Shown here piece after piece: positions 8,868-21,437 of a DNA stretch of 64,000 nucleotides. The stretch comes from Burkholderiaceae bacterium (GTDB taxonomy: Bacteria > Pseudomonadota > Gammaproteobacteria > Burkholderiales > Burkholderiaceae_B). The notes beneath the pieces are model-generated. The model saw only the letters and a list, made by a program, of their open reading frames with translations, had not been told where the DNA came from and did no database searches. The position numbers were made by a program, and so were the translations under genes. Every line of letters starts with the position of its first letter. Within the stretch, counting starts at the first letter, position 1. The stretch spans positions 1-64,000 of the forward strand of contig SCSG01000032.1 of NCBI GenBank assembly GCA_004322135.1, in the 5' to 3' direction.

Positions 8868-9647
8868 ATGAAACGACTCGTAATGTTCGCCGCGGCTTTC
8901 GCCATCGCTGCCCCGGTTTACGCCCAGACTGTGGCCACCGTCAATGGCAAAGCCATTACACAAAAGCAGGTGGACCAATTCGTGTCTCTGCTGGTCGCCC
9001 AGCAGGGTGCCAAAGACTCGCCGGATCTTCGCGCACAAGTCAAGCAAGAAATGATAGGCCGCCTCGTGGCAGTCCAGGCTGCTGAAAAGGCGGGGATCGA
9101 CAAGCGGGCCGACGTCAAGCAGGAACTGGATATCGCCCGCCAAAGTATTCTTGTGCGCGCCCTCATGGCCGACTACCTGAAAAAAAACCCCATCACGGAC
9201 GAAAAAATCCAGGCTGACTACGACAACATCAAGAAGGAACAGGCTGGACGCCTTGAATACAAGGTACGCCACATACTGGTCAAAGACGAAAAAACTGCAC
9301 AAGACCTGATTACACAGATCAAGAACAAAAAAATCACGTTCGACGAAGCCGCCAAGAAGGACTCCATCGACCCGGGTAGTGGCAAGAACGGCGGCGAGCT
9401 TGGCTGGGCGCCAACCAGCAACTATGTACCCGAATTTGCCCAGGCTGTTGAAAGCCTTAAAAAGGGACAAACCACCGACAAGCCCGTGCATACGCAGTTT
9501 GGCTGGCACATCATCGAAGTCGAAGACACGCGCCCCATCAAATTCCCTTCGTTTGAGGAAGTCAAACCTCAAATCACCGAAATGCTGCGCCAGCAAGAAC
9601 TGGGCGAGTACCAGCAACAACTCATGAAAGCCGCCACCATCAAATAA
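8868..9647 (+). CDS. Periplasmic parvulin-type peptidyl-prolyl isomerase
   Basis: The 259-residue precursor has a clear signal peptide (MKRLVMFAAAFAIAAPVYA before Q) and a single rotamase domain at ~130-225, with the parvulin pattern YKVRHILVKDEKTA, GGELGW and QFGWHIIEVED. N- and C-terminal helices flank it as in PpiC/PrsA/SurA-like chaperones. It probably helps fold exported or outer-membrane proteins. I chose the ATG at 8868, preceded by AAAGG, over an in-frame ATG at 8838 that overlaps bolA and would bury the signal peptide. It ends the msrB-yciB-bolA operon. Confidence 0.92.
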   Translation: MKRLVMFAAAFAIAAPVYAQTVATVNGKAITQKQVDQFVSLLVAQQGAKDSPDLRAQVKQEMIGRLVAVQAAEKAGIDKRADVKQELDIARQSILVRALMADYLKKNPITDEKIQADYDNIKKEQAGRLEYKVRHILVKDEKTAQDLITQIKNKKITFDEAAKKDSIDPGSGKNGGELGWAPTSNYVPEFAQAVESLKKGQTTDKPVHTQFGWHIIEVEDTRPIKFPSFEEVKPQITEMLRQQELGEYQQQLMKAATIK

Positions 9648-9674
9648 CACCGGCTGCTTTCATTCCCGAAAGCA

Positions 9675-9724
9675 CCATAATGGAAAGGGCCCGACTGCAT
9701 GCAGCCGGGCCCTTTCCATTATGG
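9675..9724. terminator. Bidirectional terminator between ppi and ligA
   Basis: Perfect 19-bp inverted-repeat arms (9675-9693 and 9706-9724) enclose a 12-base centre that is itself nearly palindromic (CTGCATGCAG). It lies between convergent genes, 28 bases after the isomerase stop and 13 bases past the ligA stop, so it can serve both transcripts. No long T run is present. Confidence 0.7.
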
Positions 9725-9737
9725 GACGCAAAGCTAC

Positions 9738-12880
<3,143 letters not shown>

Positions 12881-12922
12881 TTTTTGTTCCGCCGCATCAC
12901 GATACGTTAACCCTGTTTTGCA

Positions 12923-15900
12923 CTACACCTCGGCCAGTTGCATGGCCGAATCGATATCCACTGCAACAATACGGGAAACCCCCTGTTCCTGCATCGTCAC
13001 ACCCACCAACTGGCGGGCAATCTGCATGGCAATCTTATTATGGGAAATAAACAAAAATTGCGTCTGATCACTCATGCTGTTCACCAAATTGGCATAACGC
13101 TCGGTATTGGCGTCATCCAGCGGCGCGTCGACTTCATCGAGCAGGCAGAACGGCGCCGGATTCAACTTGAACAACGCAAAGACAAGGGCCGTGGCAGCCA
13201 GAGCCTTCTCGCCGCCAGACAGCAGATAAATGCTGGTGTTGCGCTTACCCGGCGGCTGGGCCATGACCTGCACACCGGCATCCAGGATTTCGTCGCCAGT
13301 GATGATCAGCTTGGCTTCACCTCCCCCAAAAAGCTTGGGGAACAATTCGCCAAAGTGTCCGTTGACGGTATCGAAGGTTTCCCGCAGCAATTCGCGCGTT
13401 TCACGATCGATCTTGCGTATGGCATCTTCCAGCGTTTCAATCGCATTGCGCAGATCCTGGTACTGTAAATCCAGAAACCCCTTGCGCTCGCGTCCGGCAT
13501 TGAGTTCGTCCAGAGCCGCAAGGTTCACCGAACCCAGGCCGTCGATCTGGCGCGAGATGCGCTGCACTTCCGACTGCAGCCAGTCAACACGCTTCCACTC
13601 CTTCGGGTGTCCTTCCAGCAAGGCACGCAACGCCACGCGGTCAACCTCGGCTTCGTCAAGCTGCGCTGAAAACTGCTCGACCGCCAAACGCGCGGCCTGT
13701 TCCTGCAGCTGCAGTTCGGTAATGTGCGCGCGCCGCGGCTCGAGCGTCATCTCCAGCTTGACCCGATCTTCGTCGGCCGTGCGCAGCAAGGCGGCAAGGT
13801 TATCCAGTTCAATGCGCGAACGATTAAGAGACTCTTCGCGCGCGGCGCGTTGCTCGAGCGCATCCTGCAGTCCCGCCTGCGCAGCGGAAGCATCCAGCTC
13901 GAAAAGCTCGCCCTGAAGGCCTTCAAGTTCGACACCCGCGCGGCGGGCCTGCTCGGCGGCAAGTTGCTGATTGCGCTCGAGATCGGCCATGCGGCTGCGC
14001 AGCGACTTTTCGGCAAACTCTGCTTCGTGTACCTGGCGTTCGCATTCGCGCACCCGCAGACGCGCTGCTTCAGTCTCATCGGCCAGCGCCTCGCCCGAAA
14101 GCTCGGCATCGGAAAAACGCGACTGATGCTCGGCCAGCTCGGCGTCAAACGCCTCGAAACGGCCCTCGGCTTCTTCGCGGTTGGCGTTCTGCTCTTCCTG
14201 CTGCGCTGAAATCTCGGCGATTTCCTGTCGTATGCGGTCCGCGCGCTCGCCCGATTGCAGTGCCTGCTGGCGCAGGCGCGAGAGCTCGAGCTGCACATCA
14301 TGCAAGCGCTGGGTCAGCTCGGATACACGCAGCCGCGCCGGCGCCATGGCCTGCGACACTTGCTGCCACGCCGCGTCGGCATGCGCGGCCGCGCTGACAG
14401 ACTGATCCGCCACCAACTGTGCCGCCTTGATTTCCCGATGCAGGTTTTCGATTTCCTGCTGGCGGGCCAGCAAACCGGCCTGTTCTGAATCCGGAGCGTA
14501 AAACCGCACGCTGTTGCGGTCGACCAGATGCCCCTCCTTGACCACGTATCGCGCCGCTTCGGACAATTGATCACGCCCGGCCAGCGCTTCCGAAATATCC
14601 TGCGCTACATAGACATCGCGCAGCCACTGGCCAAGCAGGGAACGCAAATCAGGATCGGTAATACGCAGGAATGAAAATAGTGCCGTCTTACCCGCTATCG
14701 TGGCAGGTGCCGGCTGGGCTGGGGGAATCTGATAAAAGGCCAGGCGCGCGGGTGGCACGTCGGCCGTGAAAGCCCTGGCGTGCTCGAGCTGGCGAATTTC
14801 CAGCCCGGCCATGCGTTCACGCAACACCGCCTCGAAGGCCGTTTCCCAGCCTGGCTCCACATGCAGCTTTTGCCACAGGCGCCCCAGCGTATCCAATTCG
14901 TGCTTCTCGAGCCAGGGCTGGAGCGCACCCCGCTTCTGGACGTCTTCCTGCAGCTTGACGAGCGCCGACAGCCGCGCATCCAGCCGCGCAAGATTCCGCG
15001 CATCCTCCTGCGCGACAGCCTGCGCCTGACTGCGCTCGTGATCGAGTTCAGGCAGGCGTCCTTCAAGCGTGGCCAGCTGCTCGTGAGATTCCTTTACCTG
15101 CTGTTCAACAGCGGCACTATCGCCAGCCAGGCGCTCGACGTCGGCCGGATCCGGCGCGTTGAGTTCACGCAGTTCCTGCTCAAGACGCTCCCGCCGCAGC
15201 ACCAGCGCGGCGACCTGATGACCGGCATCACGTCCAGCCTGAGCAGCCAGGGCCAGATTCTGTTCCACTTGCGCCAGGACGGTGCGCATCTCGTCGCGCG
15301 AAATGCGCGCCTCGCGCACCCGGGCTTCCATCTCGGGCAAGCTGCCCGAAGCTTCCTCCGCGCGCGCCCTGGCCTCCTCTGTGCGACCACCCGCAACCTG
15401 CAGCTCGGTCTCGGCCAGCGCCAGCTGCTCGGCGCAATGCGTCTGCTGGTCAGTCCACTCTTGCATCTGCGCCTGCAACTGGCCGCGCCGTGACTGCACC
15501 CGGTTGCGGGAATCCACAACATGACGTATCTCAGCTTCGAGCCGGCTGACCAAGGCTCCTGCCTCGAAAAGCTGCCCCTGAGCGGCATGCACGGAATCAG
15601 CCGCAGCGTAGTGCGCTTGCCTGCGCGATTCCAGGACGGATTCGGTGGCACGCAGGCCTGCCGTAGCCTCTTCCAGCTCGTTCTGCGCCTGCTCGATAGC
15701 CAGGAATCGGGCCTTTTGCTCTTCGCGCGCGGCTTCTTCCCGAAGCAGCCACAATGCCTGCTGTTTGTGCTTGCCGTCTTCCTGCAGACTGCGGTAGCGG
15801 CCAGCAACTTCGGCCTGCACCTCGAGTCTTTCGAGCTGAGCATCGAGCTCGCGCATGATGTCTTCGACGCGGGTCAGGTTCTCGCGCGTGTCGCCAAGCC

Positions 15901-16447
15901 GGTTCTCGGTTTCCCGGCGCCTTTCCTTGTAGCGTGACACCCCCGCGGCCTCCTCAAGGAAAACACGCAGTTCTTCGGGCCGAGCTTCGATAAGGCGATT
16001 GATCATGCCCTGGCCGATAATGGCATAACCGCGGGCGCCCAGGCCAGTACCAAGGAAAATGTCGTGAATATCGCGCCGCCTGACCTGCTGATTATTCACA
16101 AAATAGCTGCTGGCCCCGTCGCGCGTCAGTACACGCCGCACGGCAATCTCGGTGTAGGCGCTCCATTGGCCTACCGCCCGACCTTCGGAATTGTCGAATA
16201 CCAGCTCAACGGACGCCCGGGCCGCGGGCTTGCGATTACCCGACCCATTGAAAATGACGTCCTGCATGGATTCGCCACGCAATTCGGAGGCCTTGGACTC
16301 GCCCAGCACCCACCGCACCGCGTCGATAATGTTGGATTTGCCGCAGCCATTTGGCCCAACAACCCCCACCAGCTGACTGGGTGTGGGGATAACCGTCGGC
16401 TCAACAAATGACTTGAAACCCGCTAGCTTTATTTGAGTCAAACGCAC
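12923..16447 (-). CDS. smc: Chromosome segregation protein SMC
   Basis: This is an ABC-type ATPase that organises and segregates the chromosome with ScpA/ScpB. The N-terminal head has MRLTQIKLAGFKSF and Walker A GPNGCGKSN. Long coiled coils flank a hinge at ~510-630. The C-terminal head has LSGGEKALAATALVF and Walker B CLLDEVDAPLDDAN. I place the start at the GTG at 16447, giving 1174 residues and the standard SMC N-terminus. Further upstream in the same frame the sequence has no SMC similarity. It heads smc-zipA-ligA. Confidence 0.95.
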   Translation of the reverse strand: MRLTQIKLAGFKSFVEPTVIPTPSQLVGVVGPNGCGKSNIIDAVRWVLGESKASELRGESMQDVIFNGSGNRKPAARASVELVFDNSEGRAVGQWSAYTEIAVRRVLTRDGASSYFVNNQQVRRRDIHDIFLGTGLGARGYAIIGQGMINRLIEARPEELRVFLEEAAGVSRYKERRRETENRLGDTRENLTRVEDIMRELDAQLERLEVQAEVAGRYRSLQEDGKHKQQALWLLREEAAREEQKARFLAIEQAQNELEEATAGLRATESVLESRRQAHYAAADSVHAAQGQLFEAGALVSRLEAEIRHVVDSRNRVQSRRGQLQAQMQEWTDQQTHCAEQLALAETELQVAGGRTEEARARAEEASGSLPEMEARVREARISRDEMRTVLAQVEQNLALAAQAGRDAGHQVAALVLRRERLEQELRELNAPDPADVERLAGDSAAVEQQVKESHEQLATLEGRLPELDHERSQAQAVAQEDARNLARLDARLSALVKLQEDVQKRGALQPWLEKHELDTLGRLWQKLHVEPGWETAFEAVLRERMAGLEIRQLEHARAFTADVPPARLAFYQIPPAQPAPATIAGKTALFSFLRITDPDLRSLLGQWLRDVYVAQDISEALAGRDQLSEAARYVVKEGHLVDRNSVRFYAPDSEQAGLLARQQEIENLHREIKAAQLVADQSVSAAAHADAAWQQVSQAMAPARLRVSELTQRLHDVQLELSRLRQQALQSGERADRIRQEIAEISAQQEEQNANREEAEGRFEAFDAELAEHQSRFSDAELSGEALADETEAARLRVRECERQVHEAEFAEKSLRSRMADLERNQQLAAEQARRAGVELEGLQGELFELDASAAQAGLQDALEQRAAREESLNRSRIELDNLAALLRTADEDRVKLEMTLEPRRAHITELQLQEQAARLAVEQFSAQLDEAEVDRVALRALLEGHPKEWKRVDWLQSEVQRISRQIDGLGSVNLAALDELNAGRERKGFLDLQYQDLRNAIETLEDAIRKIDRETRELLRETFDTVNGHFGELFPKLFGGGEAKLIITGDEILDAGVQVMAQPPGKRNTSIYLLSGGEKALAATALVFALFKLNPAPFCLLDEVDAPLDDANTERYANLVNSMSDQTQFLFISHNKIAMQIARQLVGVTMQEQGVSRIVAVDIDSAMQLAEV

Positions 16448-16711
16448 AATAGGAACGCTAAGTTGGCAATGAATGGTTGACAAAGCGGATTGGGCAGGCC
16501 GCTGGCGAGTGCAATGCACACCGCCCCCGAACGCCGGACGCCCGACGCCGTCGTGAAACTGTTTCGTATGATAACGCACCGCAGGGGCGATCCCTAGCCA
16601 TGTGTAATTTACGGAAAATTTCCGATACGTCCGCGTGGCTAACGCTATACTCACTAACTGTTTTTGTTATTTGTTCACACTTCCCGCCCAACCCACACCA
16701 GAGACTGTCGA
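16448..16711. promoter_or_regulatory. Divergent control region of smc and lplT
   Basis: These 264 non-coding bases separate divergent genes. Two short inverted repeats are visible: GAAACTGTTTC (16554-16564) and CGGAAAATTTCCG (16612-16624). A TATACT hexamer at 16646-16651 fits a -10 box for lplT, but the region 17 bases upstream is a poor -35. Confidence 0.4.
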
Positions 16712-18016
16712 TTGAAAAAAGGCTTCTATCTCGTAATGACGGCCCAAGCGCTCTCATCTCTGGCTGACAACGCATTACTTATTGCTGCTATTGCACTGAT
16801 CGCCGACCTGCAGGGCCCGGACTGGCTGGTGCCCATGATGAAGTGGTGGTTTGCCCTTGCCTACGTCGTGCTGGCGGCATTCGTGGGCGCCTTCGCCGAC
16901 TCGTTCCCCAAAGGCCGGGTCATGTTTGCCACCAACGCCATCAAGCTTGCCGGCTGCATTCTCATGTTCACCTCGCAAATGATGGCGATGAACAACGACG
17001 CGCAACTGGTGCAAGTGTTCGTCGCCTACACCCTGGTCGGCATCGGGGCTGCGGCGTATTCGCCTGCCAAGTACGGCATTGTGACTGAAATGCTGCCGCC
17101 CGACCTGCTGGTCAAGGGCAATAGCTGGATCGAAGGCCTGACCGTACTGTCGATCATACTGGGAACCGTACTGGGTGGCTTCCTGATCAGCCCTGCGGCA
17201 TCCACCAGCCTGCTTTCGCACGCCTGGGTCAGTGCGGTGGCACAAAGCCGCACCGAAGCTGCAATTCTAATCATCGGCGTCGTCTATTTCCTGGCGGCCG
17301 CCTGCAACCTTCTTATCCCGCGCACCGGCGTCAGCTACCCCAAGCAGCAGACAAACCCCACCAAACTCTTCGCTGAATTCGCCAATTACGTCGTCATACT
17401 CTGGAAAGACAAGCTGGGGCAGATTTCGCTGGCGGTAACCACGCTCTTCTGGGGCGCGGGCGCAACGCTGCAACTGATTGTCATCGAGTGGGGTGCGCGC
17501 CATCTGGGCCTGCCGCTGGAGCGCTCATCCATACTAATGGGCGTCGCTGCAGTGGGTACGGTGGTCGGGTCGGTCAGTGCCGGGAAAATCCCGCTGAAGC
17601 GCGCGTTGACTGTTCTGCCGCTGGGCGTCGTGATGGGCCTTACAGTGCTGCTCATGCCACACGTTTATGCCGCCTGGGCCGTCTACGGCCTGCTGCTGCT
17701 GATAGGCGCGCTTTCGGGTTTCTTTGTCGTGCCCATGAATGCCCTGCTGCAACATCGCGGCCACGTCCTGCTGTCGGCGGGCCATTCCATTGCCGTGCAA
17801 AATTTCAATGAACAACTGAACATACTGCTCATGCTGGCCCTGTACAGCGCAATGCTGTGGCTTGAAGTGCCGATCAACGTCATCATCACCTTCTTCGGCC
17901 TGCTGGTGGCCATCCTGATGCTGCTGTTCATGCAATGGAGCCGCATGAACATCCGCAACGACCCCACACTGCTGACACAGATAGGCCAGCACGGCCACGG
18001 GCAGGCCCTACACTGA
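16712..18016 (+). CDS. lplT: Lysophospholipid transporter LplT (MFS)
   Basis: This inner-membrane protein of the major facilitator superfamily has about 12 helices. LplT flips lysophospholipids inward for re-acylation. Typical motifs are FYLVMTAQALSSLADNALL at the N-terminus, a motif-A-like loop after helix 2 (GAFADSFPKGRVM), and VVPMNALLQHRG in the C-terminal half. I favour the TTG at 16712 (MKKGFYLV, 434 residues); an ATG at 16736 would cut into helix 1. Unlike E. coli, no aas acyltransferase gene adjoins it. The 3' end overlaps the convergent uracil glycosylase gene by 9 bases. Confidence 0.88.
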   Translation: MKKGFYLVMTAQALSSLADNALLIAAIALIADLQGPDWLVPMMKWWFALAYVVLAAFVGAFADSFPKGRVMFATNAIKLAGCILMFTSQMMAMNNDAQLVQVFVAYTLVGIGAAAYSPAKYGIVTEMLPPDLLVKGNSWIEGLTVLSIILGTVLGGFLISPAASTSLLSHAWVSAVAQSRTEAAILIIGVVYFLAAACNLLIPRTGVSYPKQQTNPTKLFAEFANYVVILWKDKLGQISLAVTTLFWGAGATLQLIVIEWGARHLGLPLERSSILMGVAAVGTVVGSVSAGKIPLKRALTVLPLGVVMGLTVLLMPHVYAAWAVYGLLLLIGALSGFFVVPMNALLQHRGHVLLSAGHSIAVQNFNEQLNILLMLALYSAMLWLEVPINVIITFFGLLVAILMLLFMQWSRMNIRNDPTLLTQIGQHGHGQALH

Positions 18017-19021
18017 ACGCGCCAGGTTCAAGTCACGCCAGGCATCAGCCTTGGCCTGCCCGCGCAACAACAGCCAGGCGGGGTGGTAGGTGGCCACGAC
18101 GGGAATCCGCGTGGCGCCATCAACGTCCAGCCAATGCACCTGCCCGCGTAATTGCTCCAGATCCAGCGGGTTTTGCAGCAACGACTGGGCGGCAAGATGC
18201 CCCAGCGCCAGAATGCGGTGCGGCTTGAGCAAGGTTATCTGACGCAGCAAATAAGGCCGGCACGCGGCAATTTCCTCGGGCGTGGGGTTGCGGCTGCCGC
18301 GTGGCTGGCACTTGACAAGGTTGGTGTAAAACACGGAAGCGTCCGGCCCGACGCCAACAGCCCGCAACATGGCATGCAGCAGTTCGCCTGCACGGCCCTG
18401 GAAAGGCAGGCCGACGCGATCGTCGTGGCCTCCGGGCGCTTCACCAATGACCATCCACTGAACCGTATCGACAGCTCCGGAGCCAAACACCGTCTGGGTG
18501 CGCCCGAGATAGAGGGGGCACGCCTCACACACAGCCACCTCATCGCGCAGCGCGGATAATTCGGTTGGCAAGGCGGGCGGCGGCACGGTGCCCGGTGCGG
18601 CGCTTGGTGCCCGCACACCCGCCGTCGAAGCCGCCATGCTCCCAACTGGAGCCTCGCGTCGGGGCGCCTTGCCCACGCGGGGTGCGCTGCCATCGGCACG
18701 GCCACCATTGCCAGCGATATTTCCACCTTTCAAAATCTGCGCGACGGAGCGCAGTCCATCCAGTTCGGGCGAAGGTGGCACGACCGAGTGTTGTCCCGCC
18801 TGTCCCGGGGAGGGCAGCGCGCCGCCCGCCGCTGGCATGGCAGCGTGTTCCGCCTGATCCGCGGATGGCGCCCCCTGCCGTATGGACGGCGCCTCGGCCG
18901 GAGCAAGGGGCACTTCCTGCGCAAACCGCCGTAACTGGCGCGGTTCAATACCAATCTCTTGCAGCCACACCCGTTGCACGGGAGAAAGCGTCCAGTCGGC
19001 GTGACCGTCGGCGGCCATCAC
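18008..19021 (-). CDS. Family 4 uracil-DNA glycosylase
   Basis: It removes uracil from DNA. The catalytic domain is the C-terminal half (~155-337). It has four iron-sulfur Cys (C165, C168, C238 and C254), motif A GEAPGGHDD, the motif RNPTPEE, and HPAWLLLRG. Residues ~35-155 are a low-complexity Ala/Pro/Gly-rich linker, which makes the protein about 130 residues longer than minimal family-4 enzymes. A short N-terminal conserved piece (LSPVQRVWLQEIGI) precedes the linker. The start is GTG at 19021 or the directly following ATG at 19018; either overlaps the stop of the upstream fusion gene. Confidence 0.88.
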   Translation of the reverse strand: MMAADGHADWTLSPVQRVWLQEIGIEPRQLRRFAQEVPLAPAEAPSIRQGAPSADQAEHAAMPAAGGALPSPGQAGQHSVVPPSPELDGLRSVAQILKGGNIAGNGGRADGSAPRVGKAPRREAPVGSMAASTAGVRAPSAAPGTVPPPALPTELSALRDEVAVCEACPLYLGRTQTVFGSGAVDTVQWMVIGEAPGGHDDRVGLPFQGRAGELLHAMLRAVGVGPDASVFYTNLVKCQPRGSRNPTPEEIAACRPYLLRQITLLKPHRILALGHLAAQSLLQNPLDLEQLRGQVHWLDVDGATRIPVVATYHPAWLLLRGQAKADAWRDLNLARSV

Positions 19022-20274
19022 CCATGCCCTCCTGCAATTTTCAACACTTTCTCCATGATCCAGGCATCCTCGCGCTCACCACCACCCGTCGGGTAATAGC
19101 CCTTACGCGTGTTCATGTGAACATAGCCCCGATTAGCGTAAAAAGCCACGGCTCTCTCATTGGACGGCCTTACTTCCAGCATGATCCGGGGTAACTCATG
19201 CCGCACTGTCTCGTACTCGCAGTGGCGCAGCAGCGTATAGCCCACCCCCTTGCGCTGCGCATCCGGAAGGACGGCAATAAGCAGCAGATGGGCAATGTCC
19301 GGCGCAAACATGGCAAGACTGAATCCCACAATCCGCTCACCCAGGCGTGCCACCCACGCGCCATAGCCCGCCTCCAGCGCATCACGAAAATTGCCTGCGG
19401 TCCAGGGAAATGCCTGCACCGATGCTTCAATACTTGCCACTTCGCTTACATCGGCCATCTGCATGGGGACAATGGCCACCGGCGCTTGGGCCTTGGGATT
19501 GCCACCCAGCCCTTTTTCCCGCTCGACGGTGGTGTAAGCAACTTTGTCCCGCACATAAAGCGGCACCGCCCGATCGGGGGCAACGGTTTCACCCGCCAGC
19601 CAGGCCCGTTGCGCCAGGTGTGCCACCGCCTCGGCCGTGGCACGCTGCGCATCGCCCCGAACGGTCTGCAGCGAAGGGGTTTCTCTTAAGGTGACGACCA
19701 AGGAGGAAAGAGCCGGATAAGCCTCCGGCGCATCCCCCAGCAGCCGGATGGAAACCAGCGGCGGCGCAGCCGACTCGACACGCAGCCGCCAGCGCAGCTG
19801 TTCGAGCCATACACCTACATCAGACACGTTCAACAAAGCCGCCCCACACAGCACGTGCCAGCTGCCATCGACGGGCCGGTACGCGGCCGCGTAAACCTCG
19901 TTCATCCGAGCATCCTGCAGCACTACACGTACCGCCCCACCTGCGCCGCCATCCTGCTCGGCCACCGCCAGGAGCGATGGCACCGGAATCACCGGTATAT
20001 CCAGCGCATAAGCCATGCCCTGCGCCACCCCGCAAGCTACTCGCAGGCCTGTAAAGCCACCTGGCCCCTGCCCGAACGCAATCGCGGCCAATTGGCTGCG
20101 CCCGATATGCGCTTCGTCCAGCAGTTGATCCACCATGGGCAACAGGCGCTGTGCGTGTTCGCCAACGGCGTCGTGCCCCAGCGAGCGCACCTGTGTCTGG
20201 CCGCCACTTACCGACAGCAAGGCGACGCCGCACAGGCTGGAAGACGTCTCTAGCGCAAGAATATGTAGATCCAT
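19018..20274 (-). CDS. tsaB: TsaB-RimI fusion: t6A tRNA modification factor plus S18 N-acetyltransferase
   Basis: One 418-residue chain joins two usually separate proteins. Residues 1-~255 are TsaB, the partner of TsaD in making threonylcarbamoyladenosine in tRNA (LALETSSSLCGVALL, GPGGFTGLRVACGVAQG, and the TsaB C-terminal pattern PLYVRDKVAYTT). After a linker of about 10 residues, ~266-418 is a GNAT acetyltransferase of the RimI type (acetyl-CoA loop QRKGVG, EVRPSNERAVAFYANRGY), which acetylates ribosomal protein S18. I start at the ATG at 20274 (MDLHILALETSS); upstream in-frame codons lack TsaB similarity. No stop or frameshift separates the halves. The stop overlaps the uracil glycosylase start. 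Confidence 0.88.
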   Translation of the reverse strand: MDLHILALETSSSLCGVALLSVSGGQTQVRSLGHDAVGEHAQRLLPMVDQLLDEAHIGRSQLAAIAFGQGPGGFTGLRVACGVAQGMAYALDIPVIPVPSLLAVAEQDGGAGGAVRVVLQDARMNEVYAAAYRPVDGSWHVLCGAALLNVSDVGVWLEQLRWRLRVESAAPPLVSIRLLGDAPEAYPALSSLVVTLRETPSLQTVRGDAQRATAEAVAHLAQRAWLAGETVAPDRAVPLYVRDKVAYTTVEREKGLGGNPKAQAPVAIVPMQMADVSEVASIEASVQAFPWTAGNFRDALEAGYGAWVARLGERIVGFSLAMFAPDIAHLLLIAVLPDAQRKGVGYTLLRHCEYETVRHELPRIMLEVRPSNERAVAFYANRGYVHMNTRKGYYPTGGGEREDAWIMEKVLKIAGGHG

Positions 20275-20669
20275 AAAGAATATTTTAAGCCGTCGCCGTT
20301 GCGGCACGCTCCATGCAACACGATGGCAAGGCATCTGAAGCCTGCTTACATTTACGATTCGGAATCCCGGCGTGAACAGTGCGTTGAACCCAGAGCCCTG
20401 CGCGCCGTGGCACCCCCACTTTGCGAACGGCACGCTGGACGCAAACACCTTGAATTAGCGGATTAATTATGAGCCATTCAGCGTAATCAACAAAAATCTC
20501 TACCATTTTTACAAGTGTAATGATAGGCTATCCACATTGGGAGTAAGGTCAAATATTGCGCGGCGGAGCACGGCCGAAATTGTAATGCACGTTGTACCAA
20601 ACGCTTAATGTGTAATATCTTGTTACTTTCCCCTTCACGGGCCTTCTCGATGCTGTTACATTTTCAGTT
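20275..20669. promoter_or_regulatory. Non-coding region between divergent tsaB-rimI and ompR
   Basis: These 395 bases show no convincing gene. The part 20450-20620 is AT-rich compared with its surroundings and is the likely place for both promoters. No hexamer pair has both good sequence and good spacing. Confidence 0.45.
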
Positions 20670-21404
20670 ATGAACACACAAAACCAATCTTTGACACGCA
20701 AAATTCTTGTTGTCGACGACGACCCCAGGCTGCGTGACCTGTTGCGTCGATATCTATCGGAACAAGGCTTCAATGTCTTTGTTGCCGAAGACGCCAAGGA
20801 GATGTCGAAAATCTGGCAACGCGAACACTTCGATCTGCTTGTGCTCGACCTCATGCTGCCCGGCGAAGACGGCCTATCCATCTGCCGCCGCCTGCGAGGT
20901 GGACACGACAACACACCCATCATCATGCTCACTGCCAAGGCCGAAGAAATCGACCGTATCGTCGGGCTTGAAATGGGCGCGGACGATTACCTTTCCAAGC
21001 CGTTCAACCCGCGCGAGCTGCTCGCTCGCGTCAACGCCATCCTGCGCCGCCGCGGCACCGAAGAACACCCCGGCGCGCCCAGCCAGGAAAACGAATCCAT
21101 CGAGTTCGGCCCCTACATGCTCAACCTCTCCACCCGCACGCTCACGCGCAACGACGAGCAGGTGCCCATTACCACGGGCGAATTCTCCGTACTCAAGGTT
21201 TTCGCGCGCCATCCAAAAATCCCGCTGTCCCGCGACAAACTCATGGAACTGGCCAGGGGACGCGAATACGAAGCCTTCGACCGCAGCCTGGACGTACAGA
21301 TTTCCCGGTTACGCAAGCTGATCGAGCCCAATCCCTCCAAGCCCGTATTCATCCAGACCGTCTGGGGGCTGGGCTATGTATTTGTCCCCGACGGCGGTCG
21401 ATAA
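20670..21404 (+). CDS. ompR: OmpR-family response regulator (OmpR/RisA-like)
   Basis: This 244-residue DNA-binding response regulator has a receiver domain with the acidic pair near D16/D17, phosphoacceptor D60 in LVLDLMLPGEDG, T88 and K110. A winged-helix OmpR domain follows (DRSLDVQISRLRKLIE, QTVWGLGYVF). The N-terminal half closely fits OmpR, and the Bordetella orthologue is called RisA. It is paired with the sensor kinase gene 33 bases downstream. Targets cannot be read from this window; control of the porins at 47-52 kb would be a natural guess but is inference only. Confidence 0.9.
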   Translation: MNTQNQSLTRKILVVDDDPRLRDLLRRYLSEQGFNVFVAEDAKEMSKIWQREHFDLLVLDLMLPGEDGLSICRRLRGGHDNTPIIMLTAKAEEIDRIVGLEMGADDYLSKPFNPRELLARVNAILRRRGTEEHPGAPSQENESIEFGPYMLNLSTRTLTRNDEQVPITTGEFSVLKVFARHPKIPLSRDKLMELARGREYEAFDRSLDVQISRLRKLIEPNPSKPVFIQTVWGLGYVFVPDGGR

Positions 21405-21437
21405 CTCCCCCCGAAGGCAACACTTCGGGAAGCTTAA

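Noticed and set aside
13230-15937. Several long plus-strand frames opposite smc
   Set aside because: They are antisense shadows of a highly conserved coiled-coil gene with GC-rich third positions.
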